A stretch of 64,000 nt of DNA, from positions 25,502,114-25,566,113 of the forward strand of contig NC_135557.1 of NCBI RefSeq assembly GCF_964340395.1, written 5' to 3'. Source of the stretch: Glandiceps talaboti. Its lineage: Eukaryota; Hemichordata; Enteropneusta; Spengelidae. The stretch's first letter is position 1; each line of letters starts with the position of its first letter. Shown here one piece after another: positions 1 through 11,969 of this stretch. Below the pieces are notes generated by a model. That model did no database searches. It saw nothing but the letters and a program-made list of their open reading frames with translations, and was not told where the DNA came from. The position numbers and the translations under genes were made by a program.

Positions 1-905
1 TGGCTGTTGATGACTCGACAACGTTTGAGGTACAGAGTCGATTGATGACGTCATTTATATGCATATGTTAACGCTGAAGTAAACGGAGGTTACAAGAGGA
101 CATGCTTTGTACTTTGCCATTAGGGGAAAGGTATTGTACAAAGTTTGTGATAAACATAAAAGAAGATAACATATCAGGTGTTTTTTTTAAAACCTTGGTT
201 CCTCTTTTACTGTAAATTGTGGACTAGTCATCCATGGTTGTATAATAGAATTCAATTTGTCCTCATTCTGACAAAGTATCTATACTCCTGGTGTTCTTTA
301 TCCTATTTATGTGATAATACCGTCTTGTACACCTGCTTTCCTGACTGATTTTGATGTACTATGTTTAGTATCCTAATACCGTATTGATGTAGACCTAATA
401 TTTACATATTCATATCTAACTACTCACATTGTACATATTAAATTATCAATAATAGATAGAGATGACAGGATGTACATTATATTCCCTAGTTGGATGCTGA
501 TATTTTGCAAGCTAATAGGTTTAGGATGCTTCAGTTTCCATTCACCTCAAAACTTGGGTGAAATCGTTTGTAAAATCGTATGAACCTTAACCGACATATA
601 CCATAGACTTTTTACCATAACTAGTAAATAAAACACTTCAAATCAATGAGTTGATGACACAATGCCGCCGTGTTACTATTTGGATAATAAAGTCCAGTTG
701 AAAATTGTAAAAAAAAAAAATAAAAAAAAAAAAAACTATAGTTCGAAGATAAGAACCTGGTACTTATACTAGTCCATTGTTCTATGCATGGTGATAAGCA
801 AACGACGACATTTAGTAGTCATGTGATCTGGAAATACTAATATAAAGGCATGAAGCAGAGTTGAATAATACATATACATCTAACATAGCTCGTCTACCTA
901 TTAAC
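1..905 (+). promoter_or_regulatory. 5' flank of TRIM/NHL gene A (left copy of duplication)
   Basis: Upstream region of the first TRIM/NHL gene. It aligns by eye with 5232-5927, so the duplication includes the promoter; its left edge lies outside the window. A CRE-type palindrome TGACGTCA is at 46-53 and is kept at 5275-5282. A TATA-like TATAAAG is at 841-847, about 60 bases before the ATG at 906. An A-rich run lies near 708-735. I see no coding exon here. The regulatory roles are inferred from motif match only. Confidence 0.45.
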
Positions 906-3119
906 ATGGCTGTTACTGGTGATATCAACGAATTTCTCCACAAGATTGACGACAATTTTGTATCCTGTCCGATTTGTCGTAAACAATACAAGGAGCCTAA
1001 AATCCTACCATGTCTACACACCTTTTGTCAACAGTGTTTGATACACTATGTCAAGAAACACGGCGATTTAAAGTGTTCAACGTGTCAAAGAACATGTCAG
1101 CTACCCGATGGAGGCGTGAAAGTACTAACGACAAATTTATTTATGAAATCACTGGTGGATTTGATTGTTGAAAGACGACGACTTGAACTCAATATGAAAG
1201 AGCTGATCTGCGACGTTTGTAAAACATATATTAAAGAGAAGCAAACATTGTCAAGTAAAGTTTGCATAGATTGTTCACATCATTTCTGTGATACATGTAT
1301 TGACACAGAGCATAAGAGAACGAACACAATGTGTTCACATCGCATGGTTACAATTGACGAGTACCAGAAAACAAACATTCCAGCCAAGTTTCAAAACCCT
1401 GGACACTGTACCCGTCATCGCAAACACGAAATGGAGTTCTTCTGCGATACTTGCCAGGTACCTGTGTGCACTGAGTGTATGATCAGCGAACATAAAGTTC
1501 CTAAACATGCGTACAGGGATCTGAAGGACGCTGCTGGTGAGTACCGTGGACAATTAGAACAAACAGTACATACATTAAAAGAGAAAGAACAGAATGTCCT
1601 TGCTTTTAAACATGATATCAAGGAAAAACCAGAGACTATCAGAACGAAGACTTTGAATAGTTGTAACACGGAACAACAGAAAGTTGAGGAGAGAGCAGAG
1701 GAAATTATCAGAAAGGTGCGTCAGGAAGAAAAACGACTTAAAGACGAACTCCAACATAAATGTGACTTAAGATTAAAAGATTTAGATAAAGAAATTGATG
1801 AACCAGATTTAGAACTTACACCAAAACATGAAAATATCTCTAGTACTTGTAATTATGTAGAAACACTAATGCATCATGGGAATGATGTACACCTGCTGTC
1901 GACTAAACAATTAACAACATCTCGTGTTGATGAACTAGTCGCTATGGAAATTATATCTGATGTAGAATTCTTCTCGTGTGATAAAATGGATAACAGTGAT
2001 AGAGTAGGAGAAATACGGTATAATGTTGATGTTAGCCAGTGTATAATTAAAAACATTCCAAGCCATATTCTCAAAGGGGATTCAGTTGACATTGTCATGA
2101 CAACGAAAGACAACCTAGGAAAACCAGTATTGCCTCGTCAACCAATCACAGTGAAGGTACAGAAACCAGATGCATCTTGGGAGAATTTGTCGACAGTAGA
2201 TAACTATGATGGTACACACGTAGTAAAAATTAATGGGACATCAGCTGGTAAACATCGTGTTACCATGGAAATCAATAATCAACCAGTACCACCATCACCA
2301 TTTGAAATTCGTGTCATCAAAGTGAAGAAATTCGGATGTAAAGGCAGCAAAGGCGGACACTTTAACAATCCAAATGGTGTTGCTATAAACAAAGATGGTA
2401 ACATAGCTGTAGCAGACACTGATAATAATCGTGTTCAAATCATCAACATTAACGATGGGAAAAGCTTAAAAACTTTAGAATTTCCATGCTTTCAGAATAA
2501 ATTCATACCATACGATGTAGCAGTATCAGCCGATAATAATTATTATATGACAGATCAGGGTAACAATCAAATAGTTATTAGTAATGACACTGGCAAGTAT
2601 GTGAGATCCTTTGGACATAATGACCTCAATAAGCCCTGTGGAATCACTATTAGTCCTGTAGATGGCAATGTATATGTAGCAAGTTGTAAGTCGAGTAAAG
2701 TAATGATTTATACGCCAAATGGTAGTAGACGAGTGAAAGTTATTCGGGTTAATTTGTACGGACCTAGATATATCATAATTAACGACCTAGGAATGATATT
2801 TGTGTCAGATAGCCATCAGCGTATACAAGTTTTCAATGCGAAGTTTGATTTCTTATATACCTGTGGTAGTAAGGGTAGTGGGGATGGTCAGTTTAGTCGC
2901 ATCAGAGGTGTCTATTATTATGATAAATACGTGTATGCATGTGATTATGGTAATAATACTGTACAGAAATTTGACATCTGTGGAAGTTTCCTGTGTCGTA
3001 TTGATAGTGATAGTGATGGGCTTAAAGGGCCACAGGGTATAGTGTTGACAAATGGCACACCACAGAAAATAGTTGTTGTTGACAGAGGTAATCACTGTAT
3101 CAGAATATTTGTAGAATAA
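906..3119 (+). CDS. TRIM/NHL protein A (RING, B-boxes, coiled coil, filamin, NHL), probable E3 ubiquitin ligase
   Basis: Intronless 737-residue protein of the TRIM2/TRIM3-like class. I chose the ATG at 906 (context aacATGG): the open frame runs back to a TTG at 861, but both paralogues share MAVTGD at this point. RING zinc ligands are C21, C24, C36, H38, C41, C44, C57 and C60, typical of cytosolic E3 ligases. B-box 1 starts at C102/C105. B-box 2 has C168, H171, C180 and C183 with the normal 8-residue gap. A charged coiled coil spans about 210-340, a filamin-type immunoglobulin repeat about 375-470, and a six-bladed NHL propeller about 474-737, with repeats such as NGVAINKDGNIAVADTDNNR. By family, such proteins bind RNA or protein through NHL and ubiquitinate targets; the target here is unknown. 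The neighbour at 5928 is a tandem paralogue. The single exon suggests retro-origin or lineage-specific expansion. Confidence 0.93.
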   Translation: MAVTGDINEFLHKIDDNFVSCPICRKQYKEPKILPCLHTFCQQCLIHYVKKHGDLKCSTCQRTCQLPDGGVKVLTTNLFMKSLVDLIVERRRLELNMKELICDVCKTYIKEKQTLSSKVCIDCSHHFCDTCIDTEHKRTNTMCSHRMVTIDEYQKTNIPAKFQNPGHCTRHRKHEMEFFCDTCQVPVCTECMISEHKVPKHAYRDLKDAAGEYRGQLEQTVHTLKEKEQNVLAFKHDIKEKPETIRTKTLNSCNTEQQKVEERAEEIIRKVRQEEKRLKDELQHKCDLRLKDLDKEIDEPDLELTPKHENISSTCNYVETLMHHGNDVHLLSTKQLTTSRVDELVAMEIISDVEFFSCDKMDNSDRVGEIRYNVDVSQCIIKNIPSHILKGDSVDIVMTTKDNLGKPVLPRQPITVKVQKPDASWENLSTVDNYDGTHVVKINGTSAGKHRVTMEINNQPVPPSPFEIRVIKVKKFGCKGSKGGHFNNPNGVAINKDGNIAVADTDNNRVQIININDGKSLKTLEFPCFQNKFIPYDVAVSADNNYYMTDQGNNQIVISNDTGKYVRSFGHNDLNKPCGITISPVDGNVYVASCKSSKVMIYTPNGSRRVKVIRVNLYGPRYIIINDLGMIFVSDSHQRIQVFNAKFDFLYTCGSKGSGDGQFSRIRGVYYYDKYVYACDYGNNTVQKFDICGSFLCRIDSDSDGLKGPQGIVLTNGTPQKIVVVDRGNHCIRIFVE

Positions 3120-5129
3120 GGACATACATATACAACAAATAAGGAAATATATGCCATGTGTCTTGTTTACAGTATATATTGAGAGACTTTTATAGTAAAG
3201 TTGATGTATAAAGTCACTTTAAAAAAGAAAACAGCTTTGTAATGTAATACGTTTAAAGAGAACTTTGTGTGTTTGATTGTTCATTAAAATGCTTTTATGT
3301 ACAAGTGGATTTTAACATGACAAATCCTAGCTTGCACCATTATTTATAATGTATTTACAATCGGAATAAGACAATTTGTTCAGCTGGTATATTACTAAGT
3401 ACTAATAGTATCAAGGTCAACGTTTGAATAGACTCGTAGTCATGTGATCAAACATGACAAACTAGTCTATTTAGACATTACTGTCAATACTACTGTTTAG
3501 GAAGTGCTTTTGGGAAATTCCAATCTTATCCGATGTAGTGAACTAGGTGTTATTTCTTTATTCAGCTCTCATGTTTATTGTCTTTTCTTCTTCTTCTTCT
3601 TTTTGTTCTGTGAGTGGCCAATATATATGAACTACTTAGGCCATATGAATATTTGTTCAACCAAACTTTTTTTTCAATCATATATTTGTTGTGTGTGTGT
3701 GTGTGTGTGTGTGTGTCTGTTTGTTTGTCTGTCTATCTGTCTGTCTGTCTGTCTGTCTGTCTGTATGTTTGTCGGTCCGTGTGTATATGTGTGTAGTTTG
3801 CTGAGGTCGTGGTTTAGTCTTATTTAGTTGCCTTTCGGTTCAGTATGTCCCCTAGTTGTCTTTTATGGCTCAGTATGTACAGGTCTATCAGTAAAGTGGT
3901 TTAATATATACAGGCCCTTATATACATACATAGATAGTTATCATGTATTTATGCATAGACGTTGTCCCTCTCTAATATTAATATTACCTGAAAGACAAAA
4001 TATTATTCAGTTTGCCCACTGGCGCTGTTCCGAGGCAAATGCCGTGATGCACGTAATTGAGTGCTAGAGCTATAGCCTCCCTTTCAAAACACAATTTCTC
4101 AGTATTTCATGGCAAAGGTTAATTGTATTCACAACAACTCAAAGAATTTCTATTAACTTTGTTGCCGATCATTTACATGTTAGGAACTCCCAGATTATTT
4201 TACACGCTATGTTGACAACTTCATGCAGTATGTGACAGAGTGACTTTTTAAATATTTTTTTGACAAAGATTGCAAAATGAGACATGAGAATGGCATACAG
4301 TGCAATCAATGAATATATTAATTCAAAGTTGACACTGATATTACACAAATGATTACATTGAAAATGACGATGTCAACAAATACAGAATTATAAAAGAACA
4401 CAACGTTAAATTTCGAAATACTTCTTTATTGCACAACATGTTCACATAACAATCCTGAAACTCACAGTATATCATATTTAATATTTTATTGAATTACTCC
4501 TATTCAAGTAGCAATGCCTATTCTGTCCTGGTTTGTATGGAACTTACAAAACGTTTTACAGCGGGCATAAAGATGTCTGCAGAGAAATGGTAGACCATGT
4601 CAAGACACTGAGGGCACTGTACACTTGCAGTAAAACATTGTGAACTGTACCCTCCCAATCCAACCCCCCCCCCCCACACACACACACACACGAAAGGGCT
4701 ACATAGGGTTTTTTTAGATGTGCAATTACACTTCCTGCATTCTTGAGATGTACAATTGTGTGCCTGATATATAGACTACATTAAAAATAACATTGTCAAT
4801 GGACACCGGCGTCCAGTAAATAAGATGTGGATATCTTGGAAAACAAATGTCAATGTGGGCTTTGCAAGAAGAAAGCTCGCGTTGGGCTGTAACCTGCAAG
4901 AACACAGCCAACATGGCTTCCTCCTTCAACCATGACGTTTGGGAGAAACAGCAAGTGGAAAGGGGGAGGGGGTACCGTTTAGAAAAGAAGGACATGTACG
5001 GGAGGCTTTTAGAGGCAAATATCAAACTATAGTGACAGCTATTAAATACTTGAATATTCTTTTATTATCACCACTTTACTCTCTTGGTTACTATATGGCT
5101 ATGCTGTTTGTATTTTGTATTTTAAACTA

Positions 5130-5170
<41 letters not shown>

Positions 5171-5231
5171 CACTAACACGCGCACGCGCACGCGGTTTCG
5201 GCAAAACATGACCATCGAATCTGTATCACAA
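3120..5231. other. Intergenic spacer between the TRIM/NHL paralogues
   Basis: Non-coding spacer. The first 1.6 kb is the 3' flank of gene A and aligns patchily with the 3' flank of gene B (for example 4420-4530 with 9145-9250). It holds a GT/GTCT microsatellite at 3691-3775, a short CA run near 4674-4691 and a CA run at 5131-5164. An ATTAAA hexamer near 3283 could serve as poly(A) signal for gene A. The short open frames here are repeat-derived or lack homology, and I do not call them genes. Confidence 0.6.
3691..3775. repeat. GT then GTCT microsatellite
   Basis: A (GT)n run is followed by a (GTCT)n run. The composite array produces spurious Cys/Val/Ser open frames. Confidence 0.9.
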
Positions 5232-5927
5232 TGGCTGTTGATGACTCAACAACTTTTCTAGTAGAGTCGATTGATGACGTCATTTATATGCATATGTTAA
5301 CACTTAAGTATAGGACGGTTACAAGAGGACATACTTTGTACTTTCTTTGCCACTAGGGGAAAGGTATTGTATAAAGTGGGTGATAAACATAAACGAAGAT
5401 AACATATCAGGTGTTTTTTAAAACCTTGGTTCCTCTTTCACTGCAAATTGTAGACTCGTCATCCATTACACACATTTTGCATATTAAATTACCAATAATA
5501 GATAGAGATGACAGGAGGGACATTATATGCCCTAGTTGGATGTTGATAATCTGCAAGCTAATAGGTTTAGGATGCTTCTGTTTCCAATCACTTCAAAACT
5601 TGGGTGAAATCGTTTGTAAAATCGTATGAACCTTAACCGACATATACTATACAGTTTTTACTGTAACTAGTAAATAAAACACTTCAAATCAATGACCTAA
5701 TGACATAACGCTGTCGTACCACTACTTGGAAAGTTCAGTTGAGTTGAAAATTGTAAAAAGTACGGTTTTAAAGATAAGAACCAAGTAGGTATACATTGTT
5801 CTATGTTTGGTGGTGATAAACAAACGACAACATTTAGTAATCACGTGATATGGAAACACTAATATACATAAACAATTGAGAGTTGAATATTACATATACA
5901 TCTAACACAGCCCGTCTAAATTTTAAC
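5232..5927 (+). promoter_or_regulatory. 5' flank of TRIM/NHL gene B (right copy of duplication)
   Basis: Aligns by eye with the 5' flank of gene A from base 1 onward, including the CRE-type TGACGTCA at 5275-5282. The TATAAAG of copy A is replaced by a weaker AATATACATAA-like stretch near 5861-5871. Several indels shorten the copy by about 200 bases. Confidence 0.5.
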
Positions 5928-8357
5928 ATGGCCGTTACTGGTGACATCAACGAATTTCTCAACAAGATTGACGATGATTTTGTATCCTGTCCGATCTGTC
6001 GTGAACAATACAAGGATCCTAAAATCCTACCATGTCTACACACGTTTTGTCAACGGTGTTTGATAACTTCTGTCAAGAAACACGGCGATTTAAAGTGTTT
6101 TACGTGTCAAAGAACATGTCAGCTATCCGATGGAGATGTCCAAGAACTAACGTCAAATTTATTTATGAAATCACTGGTGGATTTGATTGTTGAAAGACGA
6201 CGACTTCAACTCCAAACGATACAGATAGTCTGTGAGAGTTGTGACAAGGAGGAAACAACTAAAGTTTGCCTCGAATGTCCACAGTATTTTTGTGATACCT
6301 GTATGGATACCGGGCATAACAGAATGAAAGCACTGCGTTCACATCGCGTGGTAACGGTTGATGAGTACAAGCAAACAAATCCAAACATTCCTGTCGCGTT
6401 TCACAAACCTGGATATTGTACACGTCATGACAAAGACAAAGACAAAGACAAAAAAGACAAAGACAAAGACAAAGACAAAGTCAAAGACAAAGACAAAGAA
6501 GACAAAGACAAACACAAAGACAAACACAAAGTCAAAGACAAAGACAAAGACAAAGACAAAGACAAAGACAAAAAAGACAAAGACAAAGACAAAGACAAAA
6601 AAGACAAAGACAAAGACAAAAAAGACAAAGACAAAGACAAAGACAAAGACAAAAACGAAATCAGCCTCTTCTGCGTTACTTGCCAGGTACCTGTGTGCAC
6701 CGAGTGCACGATCATCGAACATAAAAATCCTGAACATTCGTACAGGGATCTGAAAGACGCTGCTGGTGAGTACCGTAGACAATTAGAACAAACAGTACAG
6801 ACATTAAAAGATAAAGAAAAGAATGAACTTCATATCAAACAGGGTATCAAGGAAAATATCAAAAGGGGGATTTCGGAACGTTGTGACAGAGAAAAAAAGA
6901 AAGTCGAGGAAAGAACAGAAGAAATTATCGGAAAGGTACGTCAGGAAGAAAAACGACTGAAAGAAGAACTCGAACAGCAATATGAATTAAGATTAAAACA
7001 TTTAGCTGAAGAAATTGATGATTTAAAAGTAAATCGTGAAAATATCTCTGATACATGTACTTATGTAGACACACTGATGCATCATGGTAATGATGTACAT
7101 ATGTTATCGACTAAACAATTGACAACGGCACGTGCTGATGAACTAGTTGCAATGGAATTCGAAACGAATGATTACATTAAATCTGATGTAGAATTCATCT
7201 CATGCGACAAAATGGATAAGAATGACAGACTAGGAGAAATACGGTGTGATGTTGATGTTAGAAAGTGTACAATTGAAATCATTCCAAAACAAATAATCAA
7301 AGGAGAATCAGTTGACATTGTCGTTACTACGAATGATAACCTAGGAAGACCAGTACTGCCTCGTCAACCAATCAAGGTGAAACCAGATCCACCATTGGAG
7401 AAATTATCGATGGTAGATAACTGCGATGGAACACACGTAGTAACAATTAATGGGACATCAGCTGGTGAATATCGTGTTACCATGGAAATAAATAATCAAC
7501 CAATACCAGGATCACCAATTGAAATTCATGTCACCGAAGGATTGGTAAAGACATTGGGGTGCAAATGCAGCAAAGATGAACAATTTAACAATCCAAAGGG
7601 TGTTGCTATGAACAATGACGGCAACATAGCTGTAGCAGACACTGATAATAATCGTGTTCAAATCATCGACATTGACTCTAGGAAATGCTTAAAAACATTT
7701 AAATTTCCGGGATATAAGTATAATTTCATACCATACGATGTAGCAGTATCAGCTGATAATGATTATTATATGACAGATCAGGGTAACAATCAAATAGTTA
7801 TTAGTAATGACAATGGGGAGTGTAAGGGATGCTTTGGACACAATGACCTCGATGAGCCCTGTGGAATCAGTATAAGTCCTGTAAATGGCAATGTTTATGT
7901 AACAAATTATAAGCCAAGTAAAGTAATAATTTATACACCAAATGGGAGACAACTGAGGGTTATTCGGGGTAAGGTCAAAGGTCACGAATATCTCTACGGA
8001 CCTAGATATATCACAATTAACGACCTTGGAATGATATTTGTGTCAGATAGCCGTCAATGTATTCAAGTTTTTAATGCTAAGTTTGAATTCCTATATACCT
8101 GTGGTAGTAAGGGTAACGGGGATGGTCAGTTTAGTTTCATCACAGGAGTCTATGCCAATGATAAATACGTGTATGCATGTGATTATGGTAATAATACTGT
8201 ACAGAAATTTGACATCTGTGGAAGTTTCCTGTGTCGTATTGATAATTACAGTGACGGGCTTAAATGTCCAGAAGGTATAGTGTTGACAAATGACACACCA
8301 CAGAAAATAGTTGTTGTTGATTATGGCCATAACTGTATCAGAATATTTGTAGAATAG
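5928..8357 (+). CDS. TRIM/NHL protein B with a Lys/Asp tract inserted in B-box 2
   Basis: Intronless paralogue of gene A, 809 residues from the ATG at 5928 (context aacATGG); the frame is open from a TTG at 5883. The RING ligands sit at the same positions as in A (C21 to C60). B-box 1 is shorter than in A. In B-box 2 the first pair is C164 and H167, but the next cysteine is C249, so 81 residues separate them where A has 8. The insert is an almost pure Lys/Asp tract coded by a GACAAA hexamer repeat. The coiled coil (about 280-400), filamin repeat (about 445-540) and NHL propeller (about 541-809) are intact and close to those of A. The expected role is E3 ligase with NHL target binding. Whether B-box 2 still folds is uncertain. 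Intact flanking domains and the open frame argue against a pseudogene. Confidence 0.92.
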   Translation: MAVTGDINEFLNKIDDDFVSCPICREQYKDPKILPCLHTFCQRCLITSVKKHGDLKCFTCQRTCQLSDGDVQELTSNLFMKSLVDLIVERRRLQLQTIQIVCESCDKEETTKVCLECPQYFCDTCMDTGHNRMKALRSHRVVTVDEYKQTNPNIPVAFHKPGYCTRHDKDKDKDKKDKDKDKDKVKDKDKEDKDKHKDKHKVKDKDKDKDKDKDKKDKDKDKDKKDKDKDKKDKDKDKDKDKNEISLFCVTCQVPVCTECTIIEHKNPEHSYRDLKDAAGEYRRQLEQTVQTLKDKEKNELHIKQGIKENIKRGISERCDREKKKVEERTEEIIGKVRQEEKRLKEELEQQYELRLKHLAEEIDDLKVNRENISDTCTYVDTLMHHGNDVHMLSTKQLTTARADELVAMEFETNDYIKSDVEFISCDKMDKNDRLGEIRCDVDVRKCTIEIIPKQIIKGESVDIVVTTNDNLGRPVLPRQPIKVKPDPPLEKLSMVDNCDGTHVVTINGTSAGEYRVTMEINNQPIPGSPIEIHVTEGLVKTLGCKCSKDEQFNNPKGVAMNNDGNIAVADTDNNRVQIIDIDSRKCLKTFKFPGYKYNFIPYDVAVSADNDYYMTDQGNNQIVISNDNGECKGCFGHNDLDEPCGISISPVNGNVYVTNYKPSKVIIYTPNGRQLRVIRGKVKGHEYLYGPRYITINDLGMIFVSDSRQCIQVFNAKFEFLYTCGSKGNGDGQFSFITGVYANDKYVYACDYGNNTVQKFDICGSFLCRIDNYSDGLKCPEGIVLTNDTPQKIVVVDYGHNCIRIFVE
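6429..6656 (+). repeat. Coding hexanucleotide repeat (GACAAA)n giving a Lys/Asp tract
   Basis: Imperfect GACAAA repeat of about 228 bases, with extra AAA triplets and scattered GTC, GAA and AAC-type interruptions. All length changes keep the frame of TRIM/NHL gene B. It lies exactly between the first Cys-x2-His pair and the following Cys-x2-Cys pair of B-box 2. The tandem neighbour has only an 8-residue loop at the same place. Confidence 0.95.
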
Positions 8358-11300
8358 GGACATAAAAACACAACATAAATACAAGTCACTGTAAATAGAT
8401 GTTATGAGTCTTGATTTCAGTAAATATTAAGAGACTTATAGTAAAGTTCATGTGTAAAGTTACTTTTCAAAACAGCTTTGCAATGTAATACGTTTGAAGA
8501 AAACTTTTGTGTTTTTTATTATTCATTAATATACTTGATGATATATTCACTGAGTACTGTGTGTTTATGTACAAGTTGATTTTAACATAACCAATCCCAG
8601 CTTTTATATATATTTTATACATTTTTTTAAATATAGTTACAATTAGAAAAAAAATGTTACGTCATCACCTAGACGGACTCATGGTAATATGAACAAAGTA
8701 AGGTAAACTAGTCTATTTAGACATTACTGATGATACTATTGGTAACCACATACTTTTGTACTTATAGAAAATTCAAACATGGGGATAAACCACTACTTAG
8801 GCCATATAATTGCTTGTAGAAGGTGGAACAAATTATTTTTATATTGTGTGTGTGTGATTTCTTTTGCTATCAGATAGTGGTTTGGGATTATTTGTTTGCC
8901 TATCGGCTCAGTATATTCCCCTTGTTGTCTTTGTATGGCTCAGTAGACATGTTTATCAGTAACATAGGTTAATATATAGGCCTGCATTTACATATTTAGA
9001 TAGTTACTATGTGTTTATGCATATAAAGTGTCACGTTCGCCAATGGTCCTGAAAGACAAAAGATATTTCTGCTTTCCCACTGGGGGCGCTGTTTGGAAGC
9101 CAATGGTACATTACCATTATTAAATTTTAAAATGTTTCTTCTTTATTACAAAACATTTTCACATAACAATCTTGAAACTCTTTCAGTATATCATATTTTA
9201 ATACTATATTTTATTACTTCTATTGAAGTAACATTGCCTATACTGACCTGGTTGGCATGGGAACTAGAAAAAGTTTTAAAGTGGACATAAAGATGTACAA
9301 GTCTGCAGAGAAATGATAGACCATTTAATGACACTGAGGGCGCTGTACACTTCCATTTCATAATGACTGTCCAAGTCAAATTCCAGTCTTCAGAAAGGCA
9401 AAAGACTGTATGGCCAACTAGGGGTGCTGTTCAAAACCAGCTTTGGACTAGAAGTGAGGGGCATGATAGTTTATTTACTGTAGCCAAAACTAAAAATTTC
9501 CCACTGTTTTAAGGCAAGAGTTAGTGACATTCTCACAAAATAAAAACCTTTGCTAACTTTGTATCAGCTTAAACTATTTTAGGAAAACATGTTTTTACTA
9601 TTTCGTATTTTTGTCATTTGACTTCAGCCTTCAATTTTCAAAATGTAGGGCACCATTTTGAGATGCTTGTTTCCGAAACGACTTCAACATAGGTTACGTA
9701 GTATTCTATATTTTCATGGAATTGATATTATGGACTGTAATGTAACATGGGTGTGAAGAATATACAGTGCAGACATCACTAGCCTTTGTTTTATAGACAC
9801 ATTTCAGCACTAAACACAATAAACATTTGTTCACTGATTGTAGCCACCATACAAAACAGCACCCTCTGTGGTATAATAATCTATCATTTCTTCATTCAGA
9901 CTTTCAAATTACCCCAATATATTCATTTTTCCAATTTTAATAAAGTATAATGATTTTTTTTAATCATACCCTTTCCTCATGATTTCATTTGTGCATATCT
10001 AAAGCTATCACTAAACATTACCCTGATTGGACAGTGTGTGTGATTGACATTCAATCATATTTACATGCATGATGCTATTGGTCAATAAACATTTTTGTCC
10101 CACCTCATGCAAATGATATGCAAATGTTTGCTAAATCTCAGCCTTTTGAAAGTACTATAAAAACGGTATTGGCGGCAAGGAGAATCGCAAACTATAAACT
10201 TATGCCTGAGTTCTTTTCAAAAACTTACATTTGTGGAACTACTTTTTTGATCCATAATATTTCACTCTTACATTTTTTCATGCATTCACATAGAAAGTAT
10301 ATTTTAATATTGATATAAGCATTATAATATATGCAAACCATCATGTCAAAAACATCCAATAATGTTATCTTATCAGCTGCATGACCTATGACCTCATTTA
10401 CATACTATTTACATAACAATAGGTATGTACATTCATAAAGTAAATATAGAAATTTCAAATTCAATCTGAGTTTTAAATAATACCGACAAGAAAGAGAACA
10501 AATCTGTGGGGAAACAAAAACTGTTAGCATAAATATAGATATTTGGTGTGTACAGAATGGACGGCAAAACTATCAACAATATTATTGCAAATTTTAAAAA
10601 GGTAATAATGAAACTCAAAAAAAACAAAGAAAAATTACGCTGCCTGTGTTGATTTCTAGTTCTCGTCAATTAACATTTAGTCGTTCTTTTTGCCAGATTA
10701 CTTTCCATATGAAAACAGAGAATCAGAAACCTTGATAAACACTACAGCAAACACCTGTTATTAAATTATTGATGAAAATAACAAAACCAAAGTTGAAAAC
10801 AAAATGCACTCTTCGTACTCTAGAAATAACATTAAGAATTATAAATATATTGCATTCTATATTGATTATAAAAGTTACTGTGGTGAGATCACTTTGGACA
10901 GTTACGACAGAAACTGAACAAATCTTTTATTGTGACATGTTGACATACAACACTGATAATCCAGCCTTTAGATAGATGCAAACTAAATTTATTGTTCTTC
11001 AATGTAGTAGATTACACAAGTGAGTGATAGCGGTTTCCTCTGTTGTGTGATTCTAATCACCCTGTGATCAAGATAGTGAAAACATTGGAAGTCCCAAAAC
11101 ACTACACTACAAGTTTATGGAACTAGTTTTCAGAGCCACTTCCCTACTGAGACTATAATCAAACCATTCAATAGCTTATCACTGTTGTATCAACATGTTG
11201 TGACAATAGTTTGAGTTTGTGTCTATCTTAGTAATCCAAAAACTCAACTACCAGGGTATTAATCAGTCGATGTAATTACACTCAAAGTAGAATATGGTTG

Positions 11301-11600
11301 AGTCTATGTGAAGACTCATCCAGTTTTTCATTTCTGTACACTTCTAGTACATTTTCCTTGACTTCCAGAGTTTACACTATCCTGATTACATATACACCAC
11401 TGTGACATTGCTACCACCATTTCTGTTATCTACAACACATACAGTTTCAATTTGTCTGTTTTAGCTTGCCAAAGTGTGTCACATAAGTATATCATTGTAA
11501 TAAATACATAAGTGTTATAACACTTCTGAAATATTCTATACAAAATAAATTGCCCTGTGTGTGATTTTTCTAAAGCTTTTACCAATCTACACATAAAAAA
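8358..11600. other. Non-coding region downstream of the TRIM/NHL pair
   Basis: The 3' flank of gene B to about 9.5 kb is homologous to that of gene A. Beyond it I see AT-rich sequence with no convincing exon on either strand. Three stretches resemble CTCF-type motifs: near 9076-9092, 9334-9347 and, on the reverse strand, 9855-9873. Confidence 0.5.
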
Positions 11601-11614
11601 ACACCATCCTATCT

Positions 11615-11900
11615 GAGGTAAAAGTCAAGACCTCTTGAAGTGGGGTACAAGATCAGACCTCCTGAACTTGTGGGGTTCAAGTCAGGACCTCCTGAAGTGG
11701 GGTTCAAGTCAGGACCCCCTGAAGTGCGGTACAAGTCAGGACCCCTTGAAGTGTGGTACAAGTCAGGACCCCCTGAAGTGTGGTACAAGCCAGGACCCCA
11801 TGAAGTGTGGTACAAGTCAGGACTTCCTAAAGTGAGTTAAAAGTCAAGACCCCTGAAGTGCAGTTTAAGTCAGGACTTCCACTTAAGTCAGAACTTCAAA
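11615..11900. repeat. Minisatellite, about 27-bp unit, about 10 copies
   Basis: Tandem copies of a unit reading like GAAGTGTGGTACAAGTCAGG followed by ACCCCCT, more divergent at both ends. The unit is a multiple of three, so both strands show spurious repetitive open frames. Confidence 0.9.
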
Positions 11901-11969
11901 ATACTGAAGTGCGATTAGCCACATGTGTAATTCGACATTACTGAAACAGACTGTATACTATACATTGTT

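Noticed and set aside
861-905. Extended start of TRIM/NHL A at 861 (and of B at 5883)
   Set aside because: Those codons are TTG. The first ATG in a good context is at 906 and 5928, and both paralogues keep MAVTGD there.
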